A stretch of 64,000 bases of DNA from Pseudonocardia sp. (GCF_029263155.1 NZ_JAJCYB010000056.1:1-64000); one strand, 5' to 3'; shown: positions 33,771 to 43,239, numbered from the stretch's first letter. Numbers and translations are program-made. The notes: generated by a model from the sequence alone, not told the origin.

Positions 33771-35489
33771 GTGCCCACGATCCCCGACCCCGAGGACGCA
33801 GCGCTGGCCCACCCGCTCACCGGTGACGCCCCCGTCCGCCCCGAATCCCCCACGTTCGCCTCGCTCGGTGTCCGCCCCGAGATCGTCAAGGCCCTGGCCG
33901 AGGCCAACATCGTCCACACGTTCGCGATCCAGGAGCTGACCCTGCCCCTGGCCCTGGCCGGCGAGGACGTCATCGGCCAGGCCCGCACCGGCATGGGCAA
34001 GACGCTGGGCTTCGGGGTGCCGCTGCTGCAGCGCGTCACCCCGCCGTCCGAGCAGCCCGCCGCCACCGCCGACGGCGAGGCCGCCGACCGCACCAAGGAC
34101 GTGCCGCAGGCGCTCGTCGTCGTACCCACCCGCGAGCTGTGCGTCCAGGTGGCGCAGGATCTCGCCGACGCGGGCAAGCACCTCGGCATCCGCGTCACCG
34201 CGATCTACGGCGGGCGTGCCTACGAGCCGCAGCTGGCCGCGCTGCGCAAGGGCGTCGACGTCGTGGTCGGCACCCCCGGCCGCCTGCTCGACCTCGCCGA
34301 GCAGCGCCACCTCGTGCTCGGCCGCGTCAAGGCCCTCGTGCTCGACGAGGCCGACGAGATGCTCGACCTGGGCTTCCTGCCCGATGTCGAGAAGATCCTG
34401 CGCATGCTGCCCGACCAGCGGCACACGATGCTGTTCTCGGCCACCATGCCCGGCCCGATCATCGCGCTGGCCAGGGCGTTCCTCACCCGGCCCACGCACA
34501 TCCGCGCCGAGGAGCCCGACTCCGGCTCCACCCACGAGAACACCACGCAGCACGTCTACCGCGCCCACGCGATGGACAAGGTCGAGCTGCTCACCCGCGT
34601 CCTGCAGGCCGAGGGCCGCGGCCTCACGATGATCTTCGCGCGCACCAAGCGCACCGTGCAGCGGGTGGCCGACGACCTCGCCGACCGCGGGTTCGCCGCC
34701 GCCGCCGTGCACGGTGACCTGGGTCAGGGCGCCCGCGAGCAGGCCCTGCGGGCGTTCCGCTCCGGCAAGGTCGACGTGCTGGTCGCCACCGACGTCGCCG
34801 CCCGCGGCATCGACGTCACCGACGTCACCCACGTCATCAACTACCAGTGCCCGGAGGACTCCAAGACCTACGTCCACCGGATCGGCCGCACCGGCCGCGC
34901 CGGGAAGACCGGCGTCGCGGTCACGCTCGTGGACTGGGACGAGCTGCACAAGTGGAAGACGATCAGCGACGACCTGGGGCTCGACAAGCCCGAGGCGCCG
35001 GAGACCTACTCCACCTCGCCACACCTGTTCACCGACCTCTCGATCCCCACCACGGCCAAGGGCAGGCTGCCGCACTCGCAGCGCACCCGCGCCGGCCTCG
35101 ACGCCGAGTACGTCGACACCGAGGGCGACCAGGGCGGCGGCCGCCGACGCGACCGCGACCGCGGTCCCAAGCGCACCGAGGACGTCGTGCTGCCCGAGCG
35201 CCGGCCCCGCAAGTCGCGCTCACGCACCCGCAGCCGGGGCGGCGTGACGATCGACGGCGGCGCGGCCGCCGGAACCACCACCGACGGGTCCACGGCCGCC
35301 GGATCCACGACGGCGGGATCCACGACGGCGGGGTCCACGGCCGACGCGCCCGCTCCGGCCGCGGACGCCGGCCCGGAACCCGGCACGCGCGCCGAGGGCG
35401 AGGGCCCCCGCCGCCCGCGCCGCCGCCGCCGCGGTGGCCGGGGCCGCAGCGCAGGCAACGGCGAGGCCGAGGACGCCGCCGCCAGCTGA
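33771..35489 (+). CDS. DEAD-box ATP-dependent RNA helicase
   Basis: About 572 aa RhlE/CsdA-type helicase. Q motif [14 protein letters not shown], Walker A ARTGMGKT, motif Ia [12 protein letters not shown] box LDEADEM, motif III FSATM, motif [10 protein letters not shown], motif [12 protein letters not shown]. The C-terminal 150 residues are basic and low complexity ([11 protein letters not shown]), typical of RNA-binding tails. Start unsettled: GTG 33771 has no ribosome site, whereas AGAGAGG (33720-33726) is well placed for a CTG at 33735. Positional match to rhlE Rv3211 (recalled). Confidence 0.93.
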   Translation: MPTIPDPEDAALAHPLTGDAPVRPESPTFASLGVRPEIVKALAEANIVHTFAIQELTLPLALAGEDVIGQARTGMGKTLGFGVPLLQRVTPPSEQPAATADGEAADRTKDVPQALVVVPTRELCVQVAQDLADAGKHLGIRVTAIYGGRAYEPQLAALRKGVDVVVGTPGRLLDLAEQRHLVLGRVKALVLDEADEMLDLGFLPDVEKILRMLPDQRHTMLFSATMPGPIIALARAFLTRPTHIRAEEPDSGSTHENTTQHVYRAHAMDKVELLTRVLQAEGRGLTMIFARTKRTVQRVADDLADRGFAAAAVHGDLGQGAREQALRAFRSGKVDVLVATDVAARGIDVTDVTHVINYQCPEDSKTYVHRIGRTGRAGKTGVAVTLVDWDELHKWKTISDDLGLDKPEAPETYSTSPHLFTDLSIPTTAKGRLPHSQRTRAGLDAEYVDTEGDQGGGRRRDRDRGPKRTEDVVLPERRPRKSRSRTRSRGGVTIDGGAAAGTTTDGSTAAGSTTAGSTTAGSTADAPAPAADAGPEPGTRAEGEGPRRPRRRRRGGRGRSAGNGEAEDAAAS

Positions 35490-35617
35490 CCTCCCCGCCC
35501 CGTACACAGGTCGACGGTCTCGCACAGGGCCCCCGGGCCCGGGGTGAGCCCCGTGACCGGTGTGCGGGCGCAGGGGTGGGCCGGACGTCGCGTCGGCACC
35601 GAGAGGACGCTGTAGGG

Positions 35618-36925
35618 ATGTTCCGCGCGCCCCCGCCCGAGCGCCGCCGCCGCGGCGACCTCGTGGCCGCGGCGTTGCTCGTGCTGGTGCTGGTCGGCGC
35701 GGCGGTGCTGCTGGGCCGCTCCAGCGACATCGCCGGCACCACCGCCCGCACCGCGAGCCGCCCGATCACCCCGCCCGCGCCCGCCGCGGCCGCCCCGGCC
35801 GGGTTCGCGGAGACCTGGCGGGCGCCGAGCGCGGCGACCGCCACGCCACTGGTGTCCGGGCCCGCCGTCGTCACCGCCGACGGCTCCACCGTCACCGGCC
35901 GGGACGCCGTCACCGGCGAGGAGCGCTGGAGCTACGCACGCGACCTGCCGCTGTGCACGGCGGCCGCGGGTTTCCCCGGCGTCGAGAACGGCCGCGTGCT
36001 CGCCCTCTACGCCAACGAGGACGGCCCGGCCGCACCCGGTGGTGACGGCCCGTACTGCAGCGAGCTCACCATGCTCGGCGCCGTCACCGGCGCGCGGGTA
36101 AGCGCCCGCAACCCCGACGCGCGACCCGGCACCGAGCTGCTCGCCGACGACACCTACGTCCTGGCCACGGGTGGCGAGCATCTCGAGGTGTGGCGCTCGG
36201 ACCTCGTGCGCACCCTGGAGTACGGCACGGTGCCCGCCCAGGAGCAGGTGGGCCGCCAGCCCCGCCCGGGCTGCGGCTATCCCTCGGTCACGCTCGCCGA
36301 CATGCGGGTCGCCGTGATCGAGCGCTGCCCCGCCGAGGACGCCGACCGTCTCACGGTGCTCGTCACCGACGGCAAGGACGGTGCCGAGACGCCCGAGGAA
36401 CGCTTCTCGCAGCTGCTCCCCGGCACCGGCGCGGCGGTCGTGGGGGTGGCGCAGGACCGCGTCGCCGTCACCGTGCCCGGCGCCGCGGACGGCGGGGAGG
36501 GCGGGGAGGGCGGGGAGGGCGGCAGGCTCGTCGTGTTCGACGGTGCGGGCGCGCAGGTCGCCGTCACCGAGCTCGACGTCGCCGGGCCCGACCCCGACCC
36601 GGCGGGCGGGTACGTCCCGGCCACCGGCGACGACACGCGCCGCTACGTCTTCACCGGCTCAGCCGTCCTCGCGCTCGACGCCGGCGAGCTCGCGCTGCTG
36701 TGGTCGTTCCCGGACGCGCTCGGCCCACCCGTCCGGTACGGCACCGACCTCCTGGTGCCGGTCCCGGGCGGGCTGGCAGTCCTCGACCCCGCGCGGGGGA
36801 CGCCGCGACGGCTGATCCCGGTGCAGCGCGGGGACGACACCGCGCCGGTCCTCGTCGCGACGCAGGGCGAGGTGCTCCTGGAACAGCGCGGTGCCGAGGT
36901 GATCGCGCTCTCCCCCACACCATGA
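35618..36925 (+). CDS. Membrane-anchored PQQ-like beta-propeller protein
   Basis: 435 aa. One N-terminal membrane segment (LVAAALLVLVLVGAAVLLG), then an extracytoplasmic domain with PQQ/quinoprotein-like repeats (TGRDAVTGEERWSYARDLPL, VLALDAGELALLWSFPD). Cysteines in DLPLCTAAAG, PYCSEL, PGCGYPS and ERCPAED may form disulfides. ATG at 35618 with TAGGG just upstream. Corresponds in place to Rv3212 (recalled). Function unknown; a GGE repeat (GGEGGEGGEGG) forms a short linker. Confidence 0.82.
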   Translation: MFRAPPPERRRRGDLVAAALLVLVLVGAAVLLGRSSDIAGTTARTASRPITPPAPAAAAPAGFAETWRAPSAATATPLVSGPAVVTADGSTVTGRDAVTGEERWSYARDLPLCTAAAGFPGVENGRVLALYANEDGPAAPGGDGPYCSELTMLGAVTGARVSARNPDARPGTELLADDTYVLATGGEHLEVWRSDLVRTLEYGTVPAQEQVGRQPRPGCGYPSVTLADMRVAVIERCPAEDADRLTVLVTDGKDGAETPEERFSQLLPGTGAAVVGVAQDRVAVTVPGAADGGEGGEGGEGGRLVVFDGAGAQVAVTELDVAGPDPDPAGGYVPATGDDTRRYVFTGSAVLALDAGELALLWSFPDALGPPVRYGTDLLVPVPGGLAVLDPARGTPRRLIPVQRGDDTAPVLVATQGEVLLEQRGAEVIALSPTP

Positions 36926-37059
36926 TCGACTCGCGGACCGGGCCGGTGCCGGGCACGACGTGGGCCACCGATCTGGCGACCACCGCGGGCCTGGCGACGC
37001 TGCGTGGCGCGCTGCTGGGCGTCAGGCGAGCCACAGGACGCCCAGCACCGCCGCGCTGA
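36922..37059 (+). CDS. Possible 45-aa ORF, unrecognised
   Basis: The ATG overlaps the PQQ-like stop by 4 bp (ATGA), which is typical of real operon genes here. The sequence (TTWATDLATTAGLATLRGAL) matches nothing I know, and its last 38 bp overlap the end of the convergent membrane-protein gene. It could be a chance frame or the remnant of a longer gene. Confidence 0.25.
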   Translation: MIDSRTGPVPGTTWATDLATTAGLATLRGALLGVRRATGRPAPPR

Positions 37060-37279
37060 TCGCCAGCACCCCGACCGCGGCGGCCGGGCCGGCCCGGTCG
37101 GCCCGCACCTGCAGGACGACGGCCGCCACGGCGGCCAGCGCGTGCCACGCCAGCAACCAGGGTGCGGGACCCGGGGAACCGACCCTCGTGGCCACCACCC
37201 ACGCCAGACCCAGCGCCAGCGCCAGCACGACCAGCCCGCCGGCGAGCACACCGCTGAGCCCGCGGAGCAGGCCCGTCAC
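37022..37279 (-). CDS. Small two-to-three-helix membrane protein
   Basis: 85 aa, hydrophobic segments at about 8-30, 42-58 and 66-84 (VLAGGLVVLALALGLAWVV, WLLAWHALAAVAAVVLQV, AVGVLAISAAVLGVLWLA). No family recognised. ATG overlaps the upstream RecB-like stop by 4 bp, so it is cotranslated with that nuclease; a functional link is not obvious. Confidence 0.7.
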   Translation of the reverse strand: MTGLLRGLSGVLAGGLVVLALALGLAWVVATRVGSPGPAPWLLAWHALAAVAAVVLQVRADRAGPAAAVGVLAISAAVLGVLWLA

Positions 37280-38106
37280 GACAGCAGCGCCCAGGACGCG
37301 AGCTCGGGCGCCGCGGCCCGGCCCTCGGGGCAGTGCCTGCGGACCTCGCAGGTGGAGCAGCCGGGCGAGGTGCTCGGCGGGAACAGCGCCTCGGGATCAC
37401 CGCCGTCCTCCAGCGCGTCCGCGGCGTCGGCCAGCTCGGCGGCCGTGATCTCCGCCCGCTCCACGTGGTGACGCAGCGACTCGGCGTCGTGCTCGTGGGA
37501 GGCGATCTCACCGGTGGGCAGGTGGTGCAGCTCCACGCGGGTGCACGGGCGGCGCATCGTGCGCCCGGTCGCGACGGCGTACAGCGCGAGCGCCTCGGAG
37601 TCGCGCGCGTCCGCGCCGGTCAGGGCCCGGCGGCCGGTCTTGTAGTCGACGATCACGGCCTCGCCCGCGCGCCCGTCGATCCGGTCCACGCGGCCCTCGG
37701 CGACGATCCGCCCGGTCGACACCGACACCCAGTGCTCCACGCCCAGCGGGTCGGCGCCCGGTTCGAGGTCGGCCGCGTAGGCCGCGACCCAGCCGCGGGC
37801 ACGCTCCCGGTGCAGGCGTTCCTGCGCCGCGTCCCGGAAACCCTCGCCGGTCCAGTGCCGGTCGACGAGCGCGGCCGCGAGATCCGGCGAGCGCCGGGCG
37901 GCCGGTTCGGAGAACAGGGTGCGCAGCGCGAGATGGACGACCGCCCCGAGCGTGTTGTGCGCCCAGGCCCCGCCCCGCGGGGGCGACGGCCGGTCGAGGT
38001 AGACGAGCCGGTAGCGGCGGCGGCAGTCGCGCCAGGTGGCCAGCCGCGACGGCGTGACCTTGACCAACCGGGGCGTGACGAAGTCGAAACCCAGCTGCCC
38101 GCCCAT
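37276..38106 (-). CDS. RecB-family PD-(D/E)XK exonuclease, iron-sulfur type
   Basis: 276 aa, Cas4/RecB-like nuclease. Active site GRVDRIDG ... VIVDYKTGRRAL; first cluster Cys in WRDCRRRYRLVYLD, and three more in GCSTCEVRRHCPEG, as in iron-sulfur-stapled RecB/AddB nucleases. VHLALRTLF carries the conserved His. Standalone, so probably a repair or recombination exonuclease; M. tuberculosis Rv2119 is a similar protein (recalled). No CRISPR array or cas gene nearby. Confidence 0.85.
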   Translation of the reverse strand: MGGQLGFDFVTPRLVKVTPSRLATWRDCRRRYRLVYLDRPSPPRGGAWAHNTLGAVVHLALRTLFSEPAARRSPDLAAALVDRHWTGEGFRDAAQERLHRERARGWVAAYAADLEPGADPLGVEHWVSVSTGRIVAEGRVDRIDGRAGEAVIVDYKTGRRALTGADARDSEALALYAVATGRTMRRPCTRVELHHLPTGEIASHEHDAESLRHHVERAEITAAELADAADALEDGGDPEALFPPSTSPGCSTCEVRRHCPEGRAAAPELASWALLS

Positions 38107-38172
38107 CCGACGACGGTAGCGCGACCGCTCCCGCCCGAGCTCGTCGAGGCGCCCGCCGTGGGGCGCGCCCGC

Positions 38173-39048
38173 TCAGCCGACCAGCACCTCGATCCCGTCC
38201 GCGGCCCGGGCCACCAGCGCGTCCAGGGCGTCGGGCGAGGTCGTCTCCGCGGCGATCGGGGTGGTCTTGTTGGTGCCGTGGTAGTCGCTGGAGCCGGTGG
38301 CGACCAGGCCGGTGTCGGCGGCCAGGGCGCGCAGCAGCTCCCGGTCCTCCGGTGCGTGGTCGGGATGGTCGACCTCCACCCCGCCCAGCCCGGCGGCCGC
38401 CAGCTCGGCGATCACCGACGGCTCCACCACCCGCCCCCGCTTGCGGGCCAGCGGGTGCGCGAACACCGCGACGCCGCCCGCGGCGCGCACCATCTCCACG
38501 GCCACCCGCACCGGGGTGTCGGTCTTGGCCACGTAGAAGGGGCTGCCGGTGTAGAGCAGCGTCGCGAACGCCTCGTCGACGCTGCCCACCACCCCGGCGG
38601 CCACGAGCGCGCGGGCCAGGTGCGGCCGCCCGGCGGCGGCCCCGTCGGGCAGGTGGGCGAACACCGTCTCGACGTCCACCGGGTAGCCCGCCCCGGCCAT
38701 CTTGTCGATCATCCCGACCAGCCGGTGGTGGCGCTCCTCACGCAGCCGGGCCTGCTCGGCGACGATCGCCTCGTGCGTGGGATCGAACAGGTACCCGAGC
38801 AGGTGCACCGAGACCTCGGCGTCGTCGCGGCCGGTCGGGCTGACGCAGGAGAACTCGGCGCCCCGCACCAGCCGCATGCCCGCCGGGAGCGCCGCCACCG
38901 CCTCGTCCCAACCGCCGGTGGTGTCGTGGTCGGTGATCGCCAGCACGTCGACCCCGGCCGCGGCGGCCGTCCTCACGAGCCCCGCGGGTGGGTCGGTGCC
39001 GTCCGACGCCGTGGAGTGGGTGTGCAGGTCGATCCGGGGGTGGGCCAC
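38173..39048 (-). CDS. PHP-domain phosphoesterase
   Basis: 291 aa, PHP family with trinuclear metal site: RIDLHTHSTASDG at the N-terminus, AITDHDTTGGW, GAEFSC, AVFAHPLARKRG, and GSSDYHGTNK near the end. Closest in architecture to YciV-type 3',5'-nucleoside bisphosphate phosphatase/5'-3' exoribonucleases, with the inserted helical region about 105-190. Cytoplasmic. Monocistronic or cotranscribed with the nuclease gene 66 bp downstream. Confidence 0.9.
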   Translation of the reverse strand: MAHPRIDLHTHSTASDGTDPPAGLVRTAAAAGVDVLAITDHDTTGGWDEAVAALPAGMRLVRGAEFSCVSPTGRDDAEVSVHLLGYLFDPTHEAIVAEQARLREERHHRLVGMIDKMAGAGYPVDVETVFAHLPDGAAAGRPHLARALVAAGVVGSVDEAFATLLYTGSPFYVAKTDTPVRVAVEMVRAAGGVAVFAHPLARKRGRVVEPSVIAELAAAGLGGVEVDHPDHAPEDRELLRALAADTGLVATGSSDYHGTNKTTPIAAETTSPDALDALVARAADGIEVLVG

Positions 39049-39066
39049 GCCCCACGCTAACGGACC

Positions 39067-39603
39067 TCAGCGGCGCCAGCGCGGACGTGCCAGCATGCCG
39101 GTGGCGCGCGTCTTGCCCTTCTCACCGAACACCAGCTCGGAGAGCGCCTCGTAGATCTCCTCGGGCCGCGGCATGTAGCTGATCTTGTTGAGGGCCTGGA
39201 TCTGGCCCGCCGACTCGACGATCAGGGTGCCGTAGCCGAACATCCGGCCGCCGAGGCTGCGCCGGAACGTGAGGTCGGTGACCTTGCTCAGGGGCATCAT
39301 GCCCACGTTGTGGGTGATGATGCCCTCGGCCAGCATCACCCGCTTGTCGGTGATGACGATGCGCTCGATCCACCACAGGATCGTGAGCACCGTGAACCGC
39401 AGTACCGCGACCAGACCCAGGTAGAACGCGACGTTGTCGACGAGCACGCTCGTCGGCAGGTAGGCCTGCGCGACGACCACGAGCAGCAGGAACAGCGCGG
39501 TCTCGGTGAGATGGCGCACCATCACCGCCCAGTGCTGACGCACCCGGATGACGCGGCGCTCCGTGGGGAGCAGGTACTCGTCGATCTCCCGGGGGGCGAG
39601 CAC
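39067..39603 (-). CDS. PH-domain (YdbS-like) membrane protein
   Basis: 178 aa. Two membrane helices (LTETALFLLLVVVAQAYLP; AFYLGLVAVLRFTVLTILWW) followed by a bacterial PH domain (IERIVITDKRVMLAEGII, MMPLSKVTDLTF, GYGTLIVESAGQ). Lipid binding is suggested by the fold, not shown. Lies 3 bp after a 52-aa membrane peptide gene. Confidence 0.87.
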   Translation of the reverse strand: MLAPREIDEYLLPTERRVIRVRQHWAVMVRHLTETALFLLLVVVAQAYLPTSVLVDNVAFYLGLVAVLRFTVLTILWWIERIVITDKRVMLAEGIITHNVGMMPLSKVTDLTFRRSLGGRMFGYGTLIVESAGQIQALNKISYMPRPEEIYEALSELVFGEKGKTRATGMLARPRWRR

Positions 39604-39606
39604 GGC

Positions 39607-39765
39607 CTAGACGAGCGCGGTGAAGAAGTCGGCCACCGAGTTGGCGATGTCGGAGAGGATCCCGCCGATGTTCTGCAGGGAGTTCGCCGCGGCGTCCGGA
39701 CGGGTCACGACGAAGAAGATCAGCAACGCCAACGCGAGGAGCCCGACGATCTTCCTGACGTTCAC
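39607..39765 (-). CDS. 52-aa single-pass membrane peptide
   Basis: One helix IVGLLALALLIFFVVTRPD followed by AANSLQNIGGILSDIANSVADFFTALV, an amphipathic tail. This pattern is common in small actinobacterial proteins next to PH-domain genes. GTG at 39765 preferred (GGTGG 5 nt upstream); 39774 is possible. Role unknown. Confidence 0.7.
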   Translation of the reverse strand: MNVRKIVGLLALALLIFFVVTRPDAAANSLQNIGGILSDIANSVADFFTALV

Positions 39766-39868
39766 CCGTACCACCGTTCTCGAGCCGGAGCGGACCGCTT
39801 TCCGCTCTGTTGTACCGCACCCTGCGACCACAGGGTATCCGGCACGCGGGCCAGTACCGTGCGATTCT

Positions 39869-40267
39869 GTGACCCAGTGTAGTGAACTCACTCCCTGTGT
39901 GGGTGGACTCGTCTACGACGACCTCGGCCGCCTGCTGCTCGTGCAGCGGCGCAACGAGCCCGGGCGCGGGCTGTGGTCGGTGCCCGGGGGCCGGGTCGAG
40001 GCCGGCGAGGACGACACCGCCGCGGTGGTCCGGGAGATGGCCGAGGAGACCGGGCTGCGGGTCGAACCCGGCCTCCTGGTCGGACGGGTGACCCGCGAGC
40101 CCTACGTCATCGCCGACTACGCCTGCAGGGTCCTGGGCGGGGAGCTGCGTGCGGGCGACGACGCCCTCGACGCCCGCTGGTGCGACGCCGCCGCCCTGCG
40201 CGTGCTGCCCCTCGTCGACGGGTTGCTGGCGACGCTGACGGCGTGGGACGCACTGCCGCGGCACTGA
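39869..40267 (+). CDS. Nudix hydrolase
   Basis: 132 aa with a complete Nudix box: GGRVEAGEDDTAAVVREM continuing AEETGL, matching GX5EX7REUXEEXGU. Short MutT-like protein; hydrolyses a nucleoside diphosphate derivative of unknown identity. GTG at 39869, divergent from the membrane peptide gene with 103 bp between. Confidence 0.9.
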   Translation: MTQCSELTPCVGGLVYDDLGRLLLVQRRNEPGRGLWSVPGGRVEAGEDDTAAVVREMAEETGLRVEPGLLVGRVTREPYVIADYACRVLGGELRAGDDALDARWCDAAALRVLPLVDGLLATLTAWDALPRH

Positions 40268-40373
40268 CCCCACCGGAGTTCCGCGCGCCCACCGACGGCT
40301 CGCGCGGTGCCGGCAGCGCGCGAGCCGCGATCCGGCGCGCCAACCTGGTGCGGCGTCGCGCGGGTCGCCGGCG

Positions 40374-40901
40374 TCAGACCTGCGGCACCGGGCGGCCCGG
40401 CTGCTCGCCGCCGCGGGCCTCCCCGTAGGACCTCTTCGGGATCATCACCTTGCGCCGGAACGTGCACACGACCGTCCCGTCCTGCTTGTAGCCGCGGGTC
40501 TCCACGTACACCACGCCGCGGTCGTCCTTGGACTTCGACGGCGTCTTGTCGAGCACCTCGGTCTCGCCGTAGATGGTGTCGCCGTGGAACGTCGGCTTCG
40601 TGTGCTTGAGCGACTCCACCTCGAGGTTCGCGATCGCCTTGCCGGAGACGTCGGGGACCGACATTCCCAGCAGCAGCGAGTAGACGTAGTTGCCGACCAC
40701 CACGTTCTTCTGGAACTCGGTGGTCTCCTGCGCGTAGTTCGCGTCCATGTGCAACGGATGGTGGTTCATCGTCAGCAGGCAGAAGAGGTGGTCGTCGTAC
40801 TCGGTGACGGTCTTCCCGGGCCAGTGCTTGTAGACCGCCCCGACCTCGAACTCCTCGTAGTACCGCCCGAACTGCAACGTCAACGCCTCCTCGACCGACA
40901 T
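40374..40901 (-). CDS. MaoC family dehydratase (hotdog fold)
   Basis: 175 aa. Hydratase-2 signature: TMNHHPLHMDANYAQ with the catalytic Asp/His pair, then VVGNYVYSLLLGMSV. Resembles Rv2499c-type proteins that in mycobacteria sit with an acyl-CoA dehydrogenase and a CitE-like lyase in a leucine/itaconate-type operon (recalled); here those two lie 5-8 kb away at 46211-48603. Probably hydrates an enoyl- or mesaconyl-type CoA. TAGGTT (40917-40922, minus strand) is a possible -10 box 16 nt before the ATG. Confidence 0.87.
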   Translation of the reverse strand: MSVEEALTLQFGRYYEEFEVGAVYKHWPGKTVTEYDDHLFCLLTMNHHPLHMDANYAQETTEFQKNVVVGNYVYSLLLGMSVPDVSGKAIANLEVESLKHTKPTFHGDTIYGETEVLDKTPSKSKDDRGVVYVETRGYKQDGTVVCTFRRKVMIPKRSYGEARGGEQPGRPVPQV

Positions 40902-41095
40902 ACCGACTGGAGGAGTAACCTATCCAACGGCCCTGCCGACGGCAGGGAGTCGCTCGACACAGGTCTGGAGGTGAGCGCGGTGCCGACGGCACCCGGCTGT
41001 AGTAGTCGCCGCGCCCCCGGACGGGTCCGCCGCTAGCGGGCTCCAGGGTCCCGGGGCGCGATTCCCGTGCGTTCCGAAATGCCTGGAGGTACCCC

Positions 41096-42193
41096 GTGCC
41101 GCCGCTGTCCTCGATCCGCCCTGCCATCCGGGCGGCCTCGCGCATCACCACCCGGTCCGCCGCGCCGCTGCTGCCCAAGCTGCGCGTACCCGTGTCGGCC
41201 TACGTCGTCGACTGCGCCGTCTACGTCGACGGCCGTCGCCTGCCCGGACGCTGGTCCCACGACGGGGCGCTCGCGGAGGTCCGGCGCCGCGACGACGGCT
41301 TCGTCTGGATCGGGCTGCACGAGCCCGACGAGGAGCAGATCACCAGCATCGCCGAGGTATTCGACCTGCACGAGCTCGCCGTCGAGGACGCCGTGCACGC
41401 CCACCAGCGCCCGAAGCTGGAGCGCTACGAGGACATGCTGTTCATGGTCCTCAAGACCGTCTGCTACATCGGCAACCACAGCCCGGGCGCGGAGAACCAG
41501 GTCGTCGAGACCGGCGAGGTCATGGTGTTCGTCGGCCCCGACTTCGTGATCACGGTCCGGCACGGCAGGCACTCGTCGCTGCGCGACGTGCGGTCCAGGC
41601 TGGAGGAGGACCCCGAGCAGCTCGCGCTCGGACCCGCCACCGTGCTGCACGCCGTCGCCGACCGCGTCGTCGACACCTACCTCGAGGTCACCGAGGCCAT
41701 CGAGGACGACATCGACGCCATGGAGGAGGGCGTCTTCACCCCGCGGTCCACGATCGACGCCGAGCAGATCTACGTCATGAAGCGCGAGATCCTGGAGCTG
41801 CGGCGGGCCGTCGTCCCGCTGGCCACGCCGTTGCGCAAGCTGACCGAGGGCTACAGCGCCCTGGTCCCGCACGACGTGCGGTCCTACTTCCGCGACGTCG
41901 ACGACCACCTCGTCACCGTCGTGGAGCGGGTCGCGGGCTTCAACGAGCTCCTGACGACGCTCGTCGACGCCGCGCTGGCGAAGATCACGATGCAGCAGAA
42001 CAACGACATGCGGAAGATCACCTCCTACGCCGCGCTGATCACCGTGCCCACGATGATCGCCGGGATCTACGGGATGAATTTCGAGTTCATGCCGGAGCTG
42101 TCGCACCCGCTCGGCTATCCGGCGGTGCTGCTCGCCATCGTGGTGATCTGCGCGTACCTGTTCCGGCAGTTCCGCCGCAACCACTGGTTGTGA
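41096..42193 (+). CDS. corA: CorA magnesium/cobalt transporter
   Basis: 365 aa. Large cytoplasmic N-domain, long stalk helix, and two C-terminal membrane helices with the YGMNFEFMPEL selectivity motif between them. GTG at 41096 with TGGAGGT 5 nt upstream. A 194-bp gap separates it from the divergent MaoC gene. Followed by a strong hairpin at 42204-42228. Confidence 0.95.
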   Translation: MPPLSSIRPAIRAASRITTRSAAPLLPKLRVPVSAYVVDCAVYVDGRRLPGRWSHDGALAEVRRRDDGFVWIGLHEPDEEQITSIAEVFDLHELAVEDAVHAHQRPKLERYEDMLFMVLKTVCYIGNHSPGAENQVVETGEVMVFVGPDFVITVRHGRHSSLRDVRSRLEEDPEQLALGPATVLHAVADRVVDTYLEVTEAIEDDIDAMEEGVFTPRSTIDAEQIYVMKREILELRRAVVPLATPLRKLTEGYSALVPHDVRSYFRDVDDHLVTVVERVAGFNELLTTLVDAALAKITMQQNNDMRKITSYAALITVPTMIAGIYGMNFEFMPELSHPLGYPAVLLAIVVICAYLFRQFRRNHWL

Positions 42194-42203
42194 CCTGCAC
42201 CGG

Positions 42204-42228
42204 CCGCCGCGCCGCGTCGGCGCGGCGG
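42204..42228 (+). terminator. Terminator hairpin after corA
   Basis: Perfect 10-bp stem CCGCCGCGCC/GGCGCGGCGG with a 5-nt loop, 11 bp after the corA stop. Confidence 0.65.
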
Positions 42229-42231
42229 TCC

Positions 42232-42237
42232 TAACCT
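42232..42237 (+). promoter_or_regulatory. Predicted -10 of a leaderless Rieske gene
   Basis: TAACCT lies 6 bp before the GTG at 42244. That is the spacing expected when transcription starts at the initiation codon, a common arrangement in actinobacteria. Confidence 0.4.
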
Positions 42238-42243
42238 GGATGC

Positions 42244-43239
42244 GTGAACGAGCACCGTTCCGACCGGCCCGCCAACCCGCTGCAGCGGCTGCGCCGCCCC
42301 GCGTGGGCGGACCAGTCGCCCACCTGGGCCGACGCGAGACCCGGGATCATCCGGGCCGCGTTGGCCCGCGCCCTCGCCCGCCCGTCCGGCGGCTGGTTCG
42401 TGGTGGCCGGGAGCCGGGAGGTCCGGCCGGGGCGCACGTTCGGGCGCGTCGTCGACGGCCGCGAGGTGATCCTGTGGCGCTCCACCGACGGCACGCTGCA
42501 CGCGGGTCCGGGCGCCTGCCCCCACCTCGGAGCGGCCCTGTGCGACACCCCCGTGCACGACGGGCGGGTCGTCTGCCGCTGGCACGGGCTCGCGCTCGGA
42601 CCCGAGGGCCGACCCGGCTGGCGGACGTTCCCCGCCCACGACGACGGCGTGCTCGCCTGGGTGCGGCTGGAGGGGGCGGGCGAGACCGTCACCGACGCAC
42701 CGGTGCTCGGCCCGCGCCCCGACCCGGCCCGCAGCCTGCCCACCGTCGCCACGGTGATCGGTCGCTGCGAACCCGAGGACGTGCTGGCCAACCGGCTCGA
42801 CCCGTGGCACGGCGCGTGGTTCCACCCGTACTCCTTCGCCGACCTGCGCGTGCTCTCCGCTCCCCCGCCGGACTGCCCGCCCGCCGAGGACCGCTTCCTC
42901 GTGGAGGTCACCTTCACCCTGGGCCGGCGCCTCGGCGTGCCGGTGAAGGCCGAGTTCACCTGCCCGGACCCGCGCACGGTCACGATGGAGATCGTCGACG
43001 GGGAGGGCGCGGGCTCGGTCGTCGAGACCCACGCGACGCCGTTGCGACCCGGCCCCGACGGCCGGCCGCGCACCGCGGTGATCGAGGCCGTGGTGGCGCA
43101 CTCGGACCGGCCGGGGTTCGAGCACTCCCGCAAGGTCGCGGCCGCGGTCCGCCCGCTGGTGGCGGTGGCCGCCAAACGCCTCTGGCGCGACGACCTGGAC
43201 TACGCCGAACGCCGTCACGCCCTGCGCACCGCGCGCTGA
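42244..43239 (+). CDS. Rieske [2Fe-2S] protein, DUF5914 type
   Basis: 331 aa. Rieske ligands ACPHLGAAL and CRWHGLAL near residues 95-122, then a non-Rieske C-terminal domain matching DUF5914 (VLANRLDPWHGAWFHPYSFA, RKVAAAVRPL). Such proteins often sit in actinobacterial carotenoid clusters, but no crt gene is present here; a methyltransferase gene lies nearby (44688). Probably a redox enzyme acting on a hydrophobic substrate. No membrane segment. Confidence 0.82.
   Translation: MNEHRSDRPANPLQRLRRPAWADQSPTWADARPGIIRAALARALARPSGGWFVVAGSREVRPGRTFGRVVDGREVILWRSTDGTLHAGPGACPHLGAALCDTPVHDGRVVCRWHGLALGPEGRPGWRTFPAHDDGVLAWVRLEGAGETVTDAPVLGPRPDPARSLPTVATVIGRCEPEDVLANRLDPWHGAWFHPYSFADLRVLSAPPPDCPPAEDRFLVEVTFTLGRRLGVPVKAEFTCPDPRTVTMEIVDGEGAGSVVETHATPLRPGPDGRPRTAVIEAVVAHSDRPGFEHSRKVAAAVRPLVAVAAKRLWRDDLDYAERRHALRTAR

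Noticed and set aside
37276-38106. Cas4-like nuclease as sign of a CRISPR system
   Set aside because: No repeats, cas1 or cas2 nearby, and the protein fits standalone actinobacterial RecB-type nucleases.
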